Of a DNA stretch of 64,000 bases, positions 8,685 to 15,809 are shown in pieces. Within the stretch, counting starts at the first letter, position 1, and the number at the start of each line of letters is the position of its first letter. Source of the DNA: Pseudopedobacter saltans DSM 12145 (GTDB lineage Bacteria; Bacteroidota; Bacteroidia; Sphingobacteriales; Sphingobacteriaceae); contig NC_015177.1 of the NCBI RefSeq assembly GCF_000190735.1, forward strand, positions 3,286,001-3,350,000, in the 5' to 3' direction. The translations under genes were made by a program, and so were the position numbers. The notes under the pieces are model-generated. The model did not search any database and was not told the origin of the DNA. It saw nothing but the letters and a program-made list of their open reading frames with translations.

Positions 8685-9101
8685 TTTGGTAAAAGCAAAT
8701 AAAACGTAATACATATGTTACAATAAACAATAAGAATAAAACATCAAAAACCTTATCTTTGTATCGGTTTATAATTGGTTAGTTTAGGCTCCATTCTCCC
8801 CGTTTGGAGCTTAAACATTTTTAAGAACTTGGTTAAACTAAAAAATCCTATTCTTTTTCATTAGAGTTAGACAGACACTGCTTTTATTGATGCTTATAAT
8901 TTGAGTTCTTTGTATAGAATCCCTACAAGATTAAAGCAATTATATCAAGGCCAAAAACAAAATGCACAAAGTGCCAAATATATCCCTTCGGGATTAAAAA
9001 CTAAAACATTGTCACATAATTAGATATGGTTATTTAATATAAAAACAATTAATAGACTCTGTTTTGGTACATGACAAAAACGCTATTAACAACAAAACCG
9101 T
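8685..9101. other. Gene-free interval; possible small transcript near 8754-8830
   Basis: No open frame with family features is seen. The stretch contains TATCTTTG (8754-8761), a good -7 box with nothing to drive downstream except a hairpin, AGGCTCC pairing with GGAGCTT (one G-U pair) around 8785-8812. This could be a small RNA gene, but no known RNA family is recognised and no -33 box is present. The rest is AT-rich with no structure that I can support. Confidence 0.3.
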
Positions 9102-9262
9102 GTCATTGAGAGGAAGAATAGCCTGTCCCAAACTCGATTCGGAAACGATGCAATCTACGTCTTTTTCCCATAGAGATTGCTTCGCAGGCTCGTTCTGAAA
9201 GGAACTCCTTTGGAGCAATGACGCTCCTATGAATGTCATTACGAGCCCCTGCGAAGCAATCT
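9102..9262. repeat. Dispersed palindromic repeat, one and a half degenerate copies
   Basis: An imperfect inverted element runs from GTCATTG (9102) through GCAATCT (9150-9156) and AGATTGC (9174-9180) to GCAATGAC (9215-9222). A second half-unit, GTCATTACGAG followed by GCGAAGCAATCT, spans 9235-9262. Elements built from GTCATTGCGAG and GAAGCAATCT are common non-coding repeats in Bacteroidota and some other phyla. A further degenerate half-copy lies at 59656-59685 in this window. No transposase is associated. Confidence 0.65.
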
Positions 9263-9540
9263 AATTTCATCAAGTATCCCAGATCTCTGGCTCTTTAAGA
9301 CTTGAAAATCTATTTGTTTAACCAAAGGCAATGATGAATAATTTTTTATCATGTACTATGAGACTCTATATAAAAACAAATAAGTTAGATTATTGAGATA
9401 GGTCTTCTGGCAAGTGCTTGGGTGGAACTAAGGTAGGAGTACACTGGGAGTATAGTGCTGATAGTGGGAGCAAGAAGGGCAATAAGATTTTTTCCCAAAC
9501 TCAATATATTCGGCTCCCAGAAAAAGAAGGCATATAATGA
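9263..9540. other. Gene-free interval before pdhB
   Basis: No coding frame, RNA gene or clear repeat could be supported here. A more G-rich stretch (about 9415-9475) with repeated GGGAG words stands out from the AT-rich surroundings, and a distant GGCTCCC (near 9511) could pair with one of them across a 45-nt loop. I assign no function. Confidence 0.3.
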
Positions 9541-9567
9541 AAAGGTTTGAGACATCCCCAAACCTTT
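9541..9567 (-). terminator. Hairpin downstream of pdhB
   Basis: Perfect 9-bp stem AAAGGTTTG/CAAACCTTT with a 9-nt loop lies 24 bp past the pdhB stop. The T tract on the minus strand is short, so termination strength is uncertain. Confidence 0.5.
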
Positions 9568-9590
9568 CCTTTTATATAAAATAATAGTGT

Positions 9591-10577
9591 TTATTTATTA
9601 ACGTACATTACTTCTTTTACAGCCTTAATTATTCGCTCTGCATTAGGTAAGCTTGCTGCTATTAAAGTTGGTGCATAAGGAAGAGGAACGTCTGCACAAG
9701 TAACCCTAAGTACCGGCGCATCTAAATAATCGAATGCGTTCTTTTGTACATGGAAAGCAATCTCTGAAGAGATAGATGCTAACGGCCATGCTTCTTCTAC
9801 AACTACCAATCTGTTTGTTTTCTTAACCGATTCTAAGATTGTAGGAAAATCTATCGGTCTAACAGTTCTTAAGTCTATAAGCTCTACACTAATTCCTTCT
9901 TTTTCCAATTCATCTACCGCTGGCTGTACAGCTCTGGACATCATTTTTCCAAAGGAAACTACTGTTACATCAGAACCTTCTTTTACAACTTTCGCTTTAC
10001 CAATTTCTATATAATACTCTTCTTCCGGAACTTCTCCTTTATCTCCATACATCAATTCAGACTCCATGAAAATAACCGGATCCGGATCGATAATTGAAGA
10101 TTTTAAAAGGCCTTTCGCATCATAAGGATTTGAAGGAACTACAACTTTTAGTCCTGGACAGTTAGCATACCAGTTTTCGAAATTCTGAGAGTGCTGAGCG
10201 CCTAATTGACCTGCATTACCTGTTGGCCCACGAAAAACAGCTGGAACAGAAAATTGACCTCCAGACATAGACAACATTTTCGCTGCGCCATTGATAATCT
10301 GATCTATAGCAACTAAAGAAAAGTTGAATGTCATAAATTCAACAATTGGACGCAAGCCATTCATTGCTGCACCTACAGCAATACCAGTGAAGCCTAGCTC
10401 TGCGATTGGCGTATCAATAATTCTTTTGGGACCAAATTCGTCAAGCATTCCTTGACTCACTTTATAAGCACCATTATATTCAGCAACTTCTTCACCCATT
10501 AAGAAGATCTTGTCGTCTTTACGCATCTCTTCGTTCATTGCTTCACGAAGTGCTTCTCTGAATTGTATTACTCTCAT
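9591..10577 (-). CDS. pdhB: Pyruvate dehydrogenase E1 component, beta subunit
   Basis: Forms an alpha2beta2 thiamine-diphosphate enzyme that decarboxylates pyruvate and passes the acetyl group to the E2 lipoyl domain. 328 residues, full length. Conserved blocks of the transketolase pyrimidine-binding domain (MGEEVAEYNGAYKVSQG, DTPIAELGFTGIAVGAA, GPTGNAGQLGAQHSQ) and of the transketolase C-terminal domain (LIDLRTVRPID, VVEEAWPLASISSEI) are all present. The alpha subunit and E2 are not adjacent. The 2-oxoisovalerate E1 beta subunit is the nearest alternative, but GGQFSVPAVFRGPTGNAG fits pyruvate dehydrogenase. It has its own promoter and a downstream hairpin. Confidence 0.93.
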   Translation of the reverse strand: MRVIQFREALREAMNEEMRKDDKIFLMGEEVAEYNGAYKVSQGMLDEFGPKRIIDTPIAELGFTGIAVGAAMNGLRPIVEFMTFNFSLVAIDQIINGAAKMLSMSGGQFSVPAVFRGPTGNAGQLGAQHSQNFENWYANCPGLKVVVPSNPYDAKGLLKSSIIDPDPVIFMESELMYGDKGEVPEEEYYIEIGKAKVVKEGSDVTVVSFGKMMSRAVQPAVDELEKEGISVELIDLRTVRPIDFPTILESVKKTNRLVVVEEAWPLASISSEIAFHVQKNAFDYLDAPVLRVTCADVPLPYAPTLIAASLPNAERIIKAVKEVMYVNK

Positions 10578-10611
10578 TTCTATGTCTTAAACTTATTTTA
10601 AGGGAACTGCG

Positions 10612-10641
10612 CAAATATAAATAATGTTGTTCTAAATACAA
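10612..10641 (-). promoter_or_regulatory. Promoter of pdhB
   Basis: On the minus strand TTG (10641-10639) is followed after 19 bp by TATATTTG (10619-10612), an exact match to the Bacteroidota consensus. The start codon lies 34 bp further on. Confidence 0.7.
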
Positions 10642-10683
10642 TCGATATTAGAGTATTTATACAACAATGAGACATTTCAAAAC

Positions 10684-10723
10684 AAAACTATTTATTTAGT
10701 TGTATAACTAAATAAATAGTTTT
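10684..10723. promoter_or_regulatory. Perfect 18-bp-arm palindrome upstream of the BlaI-type repressor
   Basis: Left arm AAAACTATTTATTTAGTT (10684-10701) and right arm AACTAAATAAATAGTTTT (10706-10723) are exact reverse complements around GTAT. The element ends 32 bp before the repressor ATG and probably overlaps its promoter. BlaI/MecI dimers bind inverted repeats, so this is the obvious autoregulatory operator. It could instead act as a terminator-like hairpin, but no T tract follows on either strand. Confidence 0.7.
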
Positions 10724-10755
10724 ACATTTATATAAATCAATTAAAACCAAAAGTC

Positions 10756-11139
10756 ATGAAAAATGATATAAAAGAGCTCACCAAAGCTGAAGAGCAGATC
10801 ATGCAAATTCTTTGGAAGATCGGCAAAGCTTTTGTCAAGGACGTCATAGAATTGCTTCCCGAGCCAAAACCAGCCTATAATACTGTATCTACAATTATTA
10901 GAATATTGGAAACCAAAGGTTTTGTTAGTTATCATGCCTTTGGTAAAAGCCATCAATATTATGCGGTAGTCAAAAAAGAAGAATATAAGTCTTTTGCCGC
11001 AGAAAAACTACTTAAAGGTTATTTTGGAAACTCTGTAGAGAACATGTTTTCCTTCTTTTTAAAGAAAGAAAAAATAGATCTAACCGAAGCTGACGAGATT
11101 TCAAAAATGATAGAAGAATTTAAGGAGGATAAATCATGA
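10756..11139 (+). CDS. BlaI/MecI/CopY family transcriptional repressor
   Basis: A 127-residue winged-helix repressor. The N-terminal DNA-binding domain (TKAEEQIMQILWKIGKAFVKDVIE, then PAYNTVSTIIRILETKGFV) is typical of the Penicillinase_R family, and the C-terminal half forms the dimer and proteolysis region. Its TGA overlaps the ATG of the M56 membrane protease by 4 bp, the usual repressor/sensor pair. By analogy with BlaI-BlaR1 it would repress the operon through the upstream palindrome until the partner cleaves it. No beta-lactamase lies nearby, so the regulon is unknown. Confidence 0.9.
   Translation: MKNDIKELTKAEEQIMQILWKIGKAFVKDVIELLPEPKPAYNTVSTIIRILETKGFVSYHAFGKSHQYYAVVKKEEYKSFAAEKLLKGYFGNSVENMFSFFLKKEKIDLTEADEISKMIEEFKEDKS
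11122..11128 (+). promoter_or_regulatory. Strong Shine-Dalgarno sequence inside the blaI-like gene
   Basis: AAGGAGG lies 7 bp before the ATG of the M56 gene and within the last codons of the repressor. Such a sequence is unusual in this phylum, where most genes in the window show no Shine-Dalgarno motif, and it fixes the start. Confidence 0.7.
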
Positions 11140-12494
11140 CATTCTTAGGCTATCTATTTCAGGTAAATATTTACCTAATTATTTTCGGGCTGTTTTACAT
11201 GTTAATGCTAAGAAGAGAAACCTTCCACCAACTGAACAGGTTTTATGTCTTATTTTCTTCAATATTATCTTTAATAATTCCTGTTTTGAAAATTAAGGGG
11301 CTAAATGCTTCTTCAAATACGGCAGACATAGTACGAGCTTGGTCAAAAATATATGTGGCAGCTAATCAATCGTCAATGCATGAGATAACAACTAATGAAA
11401 GTTTTAGCTTAGGAAATTATATAGTCCTATTTTACTTCTCAATAAGCTTATTGCTCTTCGGCAGACTTATTTATCATATAATCTTAGCAATACGCCTAAA
11501 AACTAATTCCATAAAGAAAATTCAGGCATTTTCTTTTTTCAATCAAATATATGTAGACAAAGATTTAGCACATTTTGATACGATATACAAACATGAACAA
11601 ACCCATGCTAAGCAATACCACTCCGCCGACATCATATTTATAGAGCTTATTTGCGTCTTAAATTGGTTTAATCCTATGGCATATTTTTATAAAAAGGAAA
11701 TTAAACATCTTCACGAATTTATTGCCGATGCCTCCATTATTGCAAGTGGCATATCTGAAAAAAAATACTCAAAAATACTCTTTGGACAAAGCTTTGATCT
11801 AAACACCAATAAACTAACCAATACATTTTTTAACCAATCATTATTAAAAAGGAGGATTATTATGTTAAATAAAAAGGAATCTAAACGCCTGGCTCTTTTC
11901 AAATATGGGCTTTGCACACCCATTTTTCTTATTGCATTTAGCTTGTCTTCTTTCTCTATAGCAGAAAGTGCACCTGCATCGAACTTTATCACCAAAACAA
12001 ATAGTATAGTGATCAAAGAATTTTTTAAGCCAATAATCAATTCGGGGCAAATTAAACAACAAATTTCAAGGCCCATAACGGAAAAACCATCAACTATGTC
12101 TGATGAGGCTAAGAATAAAGAACAGTTTTTTTCACCCCTATATACTTTCCTATCAAGGAACTTAATATTTCCGGCTGATGCAAAAGAAAGAGGTGTGGTG
12201 AGCAAGGTTTTGTTACGATTTGAAGTTGGAGAGAGTGGAGTTATTTCAAACTATTCTGTCTTAAAAAGCACCTCTATCAAATCTTTTGAAAACGAAGTTA
12301 TAAGAGTTATGAAAAAAAACAAAGTGTCCCTAGACGTTGAAAAGGGGAGTTACAATCTTATTTTTAATTTTATACTGAGAAGCGATTCAGGAGATATTAC
12401 AGAATCGCAAGTAATTAACAGCACTGAAGGTGAAACAATAAGCGAAGTCGTTATTATAGCTTTCGTTAATAACATTACTCCGTCTAACTTTTAA
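11136..12494 (+). CDS. M56 (BlaR1-type) membrane metalloprotease with C-terminal TonB-like domain
   Basis: 452 residues. Membrane segments at about 5-25, 36-52 and 93-120 precede the zinc site HEQTH (153-157) and the third-ligand motif HEFIADA (193-199), as in BlaR1/MecR1. A further hydrophobic stretch follows at about 256-276. Residues 330-420 (FPADAKERGVVSKVLLRFEVGESG) are a TonB C-terminal-like domain in place of the penicillin sensor. This fusion is frequent in Bacteroidota. The likely role is sensing an envelope state and cleaving the BlaI partner. The start is set by the 4-bp overlap with the repressor and the strong ribosome site. The ligand is unknown. Confidence 0.88.
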   Translation: MTFLGYLFQVNIYLIIFGLFYMLMLRRETFHQLNRFYVLFSSILSLIIPVLKIKGLNASSNTADIVRAWSKIYVAANQSSMHEITTNESFSLGNYIVLFYFSISLLLFGRLIYHIILAIRLKTNSIKKIQAFSFFNQIYVDKDLAHFDTIYKHEQTHAKQYHSADIIFIELICVLNWFNPMAYFYKKEIKHLHEFIADASIIASGISEKKYSKILFGQSFDLNTNKLTNTFFNQSLLKRRIIMLNKKESKRLALFKYGLCTPIFLIAFSLSSFSIAESAPASNFITKTNSIVIKEFFKPIINSGQIKQQISRPITEKPSTMSDEAKNKEQFFSPLYTFLSRNLIFPADAKERGVVSKVLLRFEVGESGVISNYSVLKSTSIKSFENEVIRVMKKNKVSLDVEKGSYNLIFNFILRSDSGDITESQVINSTEGETISEVVIIAFVNNITPSNF

Positions 12495-12550
12495 TATGGG
12501 CCTTATAGATGAGTAAAAACATAAAGGTCATCCAAGTATTTAGTGTTTTA

Positions 12551-12587
12551 AAAAGCAAATTAAAGAGAAACTCTTTAATTTGCTTTT
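12551..12587. terminator. Bidirectional terminator overlapping the ctp stop codon
   Basis: A perfect 17-bp stem (AAAAGCAAATTAAAGAG and its complement) with a 3-nt loop. The right arm contains the last four codons and the stop of the S41 protease gene on the minus strand, and the element also closes the M56 operon on the plus strand. Confidence 0.88.
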
Positions 12588-14275
12588 GCAGTAATCTGTC
12601 CTGGCTTTCCTATGGTTTTATACTCACCTTTCCCTTGTACAACAGACGAGTATAGATTTTTATCTCTTAATACTTCATAAGCCTTCTTCATCTCGTTATC
12701 ATACTGAAAACCTTGCAGAATTCTTCCTTTTTCAAAATAGTAGCGTTGTACTATTTCAGCTTCTAAAACTCTTTTTATTTCCGGCTTATATGCGTTTAAG
12801 TCTTTGGATTTTATATTCTTCAATTTTTCCTGTAAGCCGCTTACTTCAGACTTCACATCATTTAAACGATTATCTTTTGAAGCTTCTTTAACGAAATCTT
12901 CTAAAAGCAGCTCGGAAGGTGTTTGATATTTAAAATCTTTGTTTTTTAAATAATCTATAAAAGCATTATAGTCCGCTTCCGACAAATTAAATTCTTTTGG
13001 AACAGCTACAGACTGATGTGACGACCTGTATTGGTTGGCATAATCAAAAAATAAATATTTCGACAGCAGTGTCTGCGTAACCTGATGATATTTATACGGG
13101 TCAACAAATAAATCAGGATAAATTCCGCTTCCATCGTAAACTAGTCTTCCACTTTTGGTTTTGTATTCTGTTATCAGTGAATCGGCCACCTTTTCTACAG
13201 AGCCATCTTCTAAACGGTGTGTATAATCTAATGACTGAATACATCTTCCCGAAGGGGTGTAATATTTAGCTACCGTCACTTTCACTAATGTATTATATGG
13301 CAAATTAAAGGTTTGCTGTACCAGACCCTTCCCAAAACTTCTCTGACCAATTATAACTGCCCTATCCAAATCCTGTAATGAGCCCGCCACAATCTCCGAC
13401 GCCGATGCGGAACGCCCATTTATTAAAACAATTAATGGAATCTCTGCATCCAATGGATTTGCAAAGGTCTTATACGTAATTTTTTTATTTGGATCTCTTC
13501 CTATCTGAGACACCACTTCTACATCTTTTCCGACGAAAAAGTTAACAATCTTAACAGCCTCCTGTAAAATTCCTCCACCATTGTATCTCAAATCCAGAAC
13601 TAAACCAGTGGGATTATTTTTTTTCAAAGCCAGAAAGGCTTCTTTAACTTCCTGCGCCGAATTTTCCAAAAACTTATCCAGTTTAATATATGCTACCTGA
13701 TTGTCCAACATCCCGGAGTACGTAACATTAGGCTGTTTAATTTCTGCCCTTTTTATCTGTTTTTCCAGGATTTTCCCTTCCCTTGATAGCTTAACCGTAA
13801 CCGGAGTGTCCTTTGCTCCCTTTAGAAGAAGACTTACTTCTTCGTTATTTTTACCTTTTAATTCCTGATTGTTTATAGAAATTAACTGATCGCCCGCTCT
13901 AATATCTCCAAGCTGGGCCGGATACCCCTCAAAAACATCTGCCACATACACTTTACCGTCTCGGTATAAAATTCCAGCACCAATACCTCCATATTGTGTA
14001 CTGACATATTTCATTTTGTAATCTTCTATTTCAGATTCGGCAACAAATTCGGTATACGGGTCTAAATCATTTAACATAGCTCCAATCCCTGTCTTCATAA
14101 GCTTAGAAGGATCCACGTCATCCACATAGTTCATATTTAACTCTTTGTAGACTGAAACAAGAATATCGATGTTTTTTGATATCTGGAAAAGGTCTGTCTT
14201 AAATGAAAAGACTCCAAACACCATTACCAACAAACCGCCCCAAAGTATTGCCTTTTTCAGATTTAATGATTTCAT
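12575..14275 (-). CDS. C-terminal processing peptidase, S41 family
   Basis: A periplasmic Ser-Lys protease of the CtpA/Prc type. An N-terminal signal anchor (LKKAILWGGLLVMVFGVFSF) is followed by a PDZ domain (about 80-165) and the tail-specific protease domain with LRYNGGGILQEAV, the nucleophile serine region NGRSASASEIVAGS and the lysine in GQRSFGKGLVQQ. A C-terminal extension of about 200 residues is typical in Bacteroidota. ATG at 14275 is preferred over an in-frame TTG five codons upstream. It lies 28 bp behind the terC-like gene and is probably cotranscribed with it. Substrates are likely envelope proteins. Confidence 0.93.
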   Translation of the reverse strand: MKSLNLKKAILWGGLLVMVFGVFSFKTDLFQISKNIDILVSVYKELNMNYVDDVDPSKLMKTGIGAMLNDLDPYTEFVAESEIEDYKMKYVSTQYGGIGAGILYRDGKVYVADVFEGYPAQLGDIRAGDQLISINNQELKGKNNEEVSLLLKGAKDTPVTVKLSREGKILEKQIKRAEIKQPNVTYSGMLDNQVAYIKLDKFLENSAQEVKEAFLALKKNNPTGLVLDLRYNGGGILQEAVKIVNFFVGKDVEVVSQIGRDPNKKITYKTFANPLDAEIPLIVLINGRSASASEIVAGSLQDLDRAVIIGQRSFGKGLVQQTFNLPYNTLVKVTVAKYYTPSGRCIQSLDYTHRLEDGSVEKVADSLITEYKTKSGRLVYDGSGIYPDLFVDPYKYHQVTQTLLSKYLFFDYANQYRSSHQSVAVPKEFNLSEADYNAFIDYLKNKDFKYQTPSELLLEDFVKEASKDNRLNDVKSEVSGLQEKLKNIKSKDLNAYKPEIKRVLEAEIVQRYYFEKGRILQGFQYDNEMKKAYEVLRDKNLYSSVVQGKGEYKTIGKPGQITAKAN

Positions 14276-14303
14276 AATGTAATGTTTCAAAAAATTATTT
14301 ACG

Positions 14304-15086
14304 CTATAACTTCGTCTCTTTTGGATTTCTTAAATGTACAGGTTCCCTTTCGCCCTTTTTTGATTTCAGATTTAGAACCTCGACCAAAACCGAAAAGGCC
14401 ATCGCAAAATAAATATATCCTTTTGGTATGTGCTGATCAAAACCTTCCGCCAAAAGTGACACTCCAATTAGAAGAAGAAATGACAACGCGAGCATTTTCA
14501 CCGTAGGATGTTTATTTACAAAATCGGAAATAGCCGAAGCTGAAAACATCATTACTATAACTGCTATCACAACTGCAGCTACCATAACACCTAATTGATC
14601 AGCCATTCCCACAGCTGTTATCACCGAGTCTAAAGAAAAAACTATGTCCAATATTAATATTTGTACAATTGCCTGAGAAAAAGAATAGCTTTTTTTGACA
14701 GTCTGTTCATGTTCTTCTCCCTCAAGTTTTTCGTGTATTTCTGATGTACTTTTATATATCAAAAATAAACCTCCTATAATTAAAATCAGATCTCTTCCAG
14801 AGATAGCCAATTTCCCCATTAACGCAGCATTTTCTATGCCTATAATATCTGCAAGATTAAATAAAGGTGCTGTTAAGGACATTACCCATTTTAAAGAGAA
14901 CAGTAGTAAAACTCTGGTAATAAGGGCCAGTGCCAGACCTAATGTCCTGGCTCTTTTTTGTTGATCGGCAGGAAGCTTGCCTGCCAAAATAGAGATAAAA
15001 ACAATATTATCAATCCCTAAAACAATCTCTAATACTGTTAAAGTTAAAAGGGATATCCAGATTTCCGGATTTGCTAACCATTCCAT
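14304..15086 (-). CDS. TerC family integral membrane protein
   Basis: 260 residues with seven or eight hydrophobic helices. The family hallmarks are present: EIVLGIDNIVFISILAGKLP in the first helix pair and LILDIVFSLDSVITAVGMA in the second half, each with conserved Asp and Asn residues. TerC/YgjT/YkoY proteins have been linked to metal export, including manganese, and to tellurite resistance. No ter genes lie nearby, so a metal-homeostasis role coupled to exported proteins is more likely than tellurite resistance. It is the first gene of a probable two-gene unit with the S41 protease. Confidence 0.9.
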   Translation of the reverse strand: MEWLANPEIWISLLTLTVLEIVLGIDNIVFISILAGKLPADQQKRARTLGLALALITRVLLLFSLKWVMSLTAPLFNLADIIGIENAALMGKLAISGRDLILIIGGLFLIYKSTSEIHEKLEGEEHEQTVKKSYSFSQAIVQILILDIVFSLDSVITAVGMADQLGVMVAAVVIAVIVMMFSASAISDFVNKHPTVKMLALSFLLLIGVSLLAEGFDQHIPKGYIYFAMAFSVLVEVLNLKSKKGEREPVHLRNPKETKL

Positions 15087-15154
15087 AAGCTAATTTTAAA
15101 ATCTAAAAATATTAAATAGTTCAATAAATTTCAGACCTAATTAGTTAAGGATTG

Positions 15155-15715
15155 TTATTTTTTGAAATCACAATTGGCTAAATGATCATTTACCATTCCT
15201 GTTGCCTGCATATGTGCATAGCAAATAGTCGTTCCAAAGAACTTAAACCCCCGCTTCTTCATATCTTTAGCTATAGCGTCAGAAATTTCTGTACGAGCGG
15301 GAACATCGGTGATATTTTTTCTATGATTAATAATTGGCTTTCCATTAGGCATAAAGGAATACAGGTATTTATCAAAAGAACCGAATTCTTTTTGCACCTG
15401 AAGGAATAGTTTGGCATTATTTACCGCAGCAATTACTTTTAACCGATTCCTTATGATTCCCGGGTCCTGTAAAATTCGCTCGATATCTTCTTCAGTAAAT
15501 TTCGCTACTTTTTCAACATCAAAATCTGCAAACAAACGTCTATAATTTTCGCGTTTTCTTAATACAGTAATCCAGCTCAACCCGGCTTGCGCAGACTCCA
15601 AAATCAGGTACTCAAATAATACTTTATCATCATGAACTTCTTTTCCCCATTCTTTATCGTGGTATTCTGTGTATAAGGGGTCTGTTCCGCACCAGGGGCA
15701 TCTGCTATTGTTCAT
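15155..15715 (-). CDS. tag: DNA-3-methyladenine glycosylase I
   Basis: Base-excision repair enzyme that removes 3-methyladenine. 186 residues, usual length. Recognised from RCPWCGTDPLYTEYHDKEWG at the N-terminus, LSWITVLRKRENYRRLFADFD, and FKFFGTTICYAHMQATGMVNDH near the C-terminus. The structural zinc ligands are visible as Cys6, His19, and the His and Cys of HLANC at the end. TATTTTTG on the minus strand (15748-15741), 26 bp upstream of the start, is a good -7 box. It stands apart from its neighbours. Confidence 0.95.
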   Translation of the reverse strand: MNNSRCPWCGTDPLYTEYHDKEWGKEVHDDKVLFEYLILESAQAGLSWITVLRKRENYRRLFADFDVEKVAKFTEEDIERILQDPGIIRNRLKVIAAVNNAKLFLQVQKEFGSFDKYLYSFMPNGKPIINHRKNITDVPARTEISDAIAKDMKKRGFKFFGTTICYAHMQATGMVNDHLANCDFKK

Positions 15716-15740
15716 ATTTTTGGGTTGAATTGTCTATATC

Positions 15741-15748
15741 CAAAAATA
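15741..15748 (-). promoter_or_regulatory. -7 box for tag
   Basis: TATTTTTG on the minus strand matches TAnnTTTG. No TTG is found at the usual -33 distance. Confidence 0.45.
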
Positions 15749-15809
15749 GGGAATTTTATTGGAGTAAATTCTGCACTCTAATCAGATTAATCCTTTAATT
15801 ACAGGATCT

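Noticed and set aside
8785-8812. Riboswitch before 9591
   Set aside because: The nearest downstream gene is on the opposite strand and no known aptamer core is visible.
9030-9239. 69-codon minus-strand frame in the large gap
   Set aside because: It runs across the dispersed repeat and lacks coding features.
11711-12205. 164-codon frame opposite the M56 gene
   Set aside because: Antisense shadow; M56 motifs on the plus strand are decisive.
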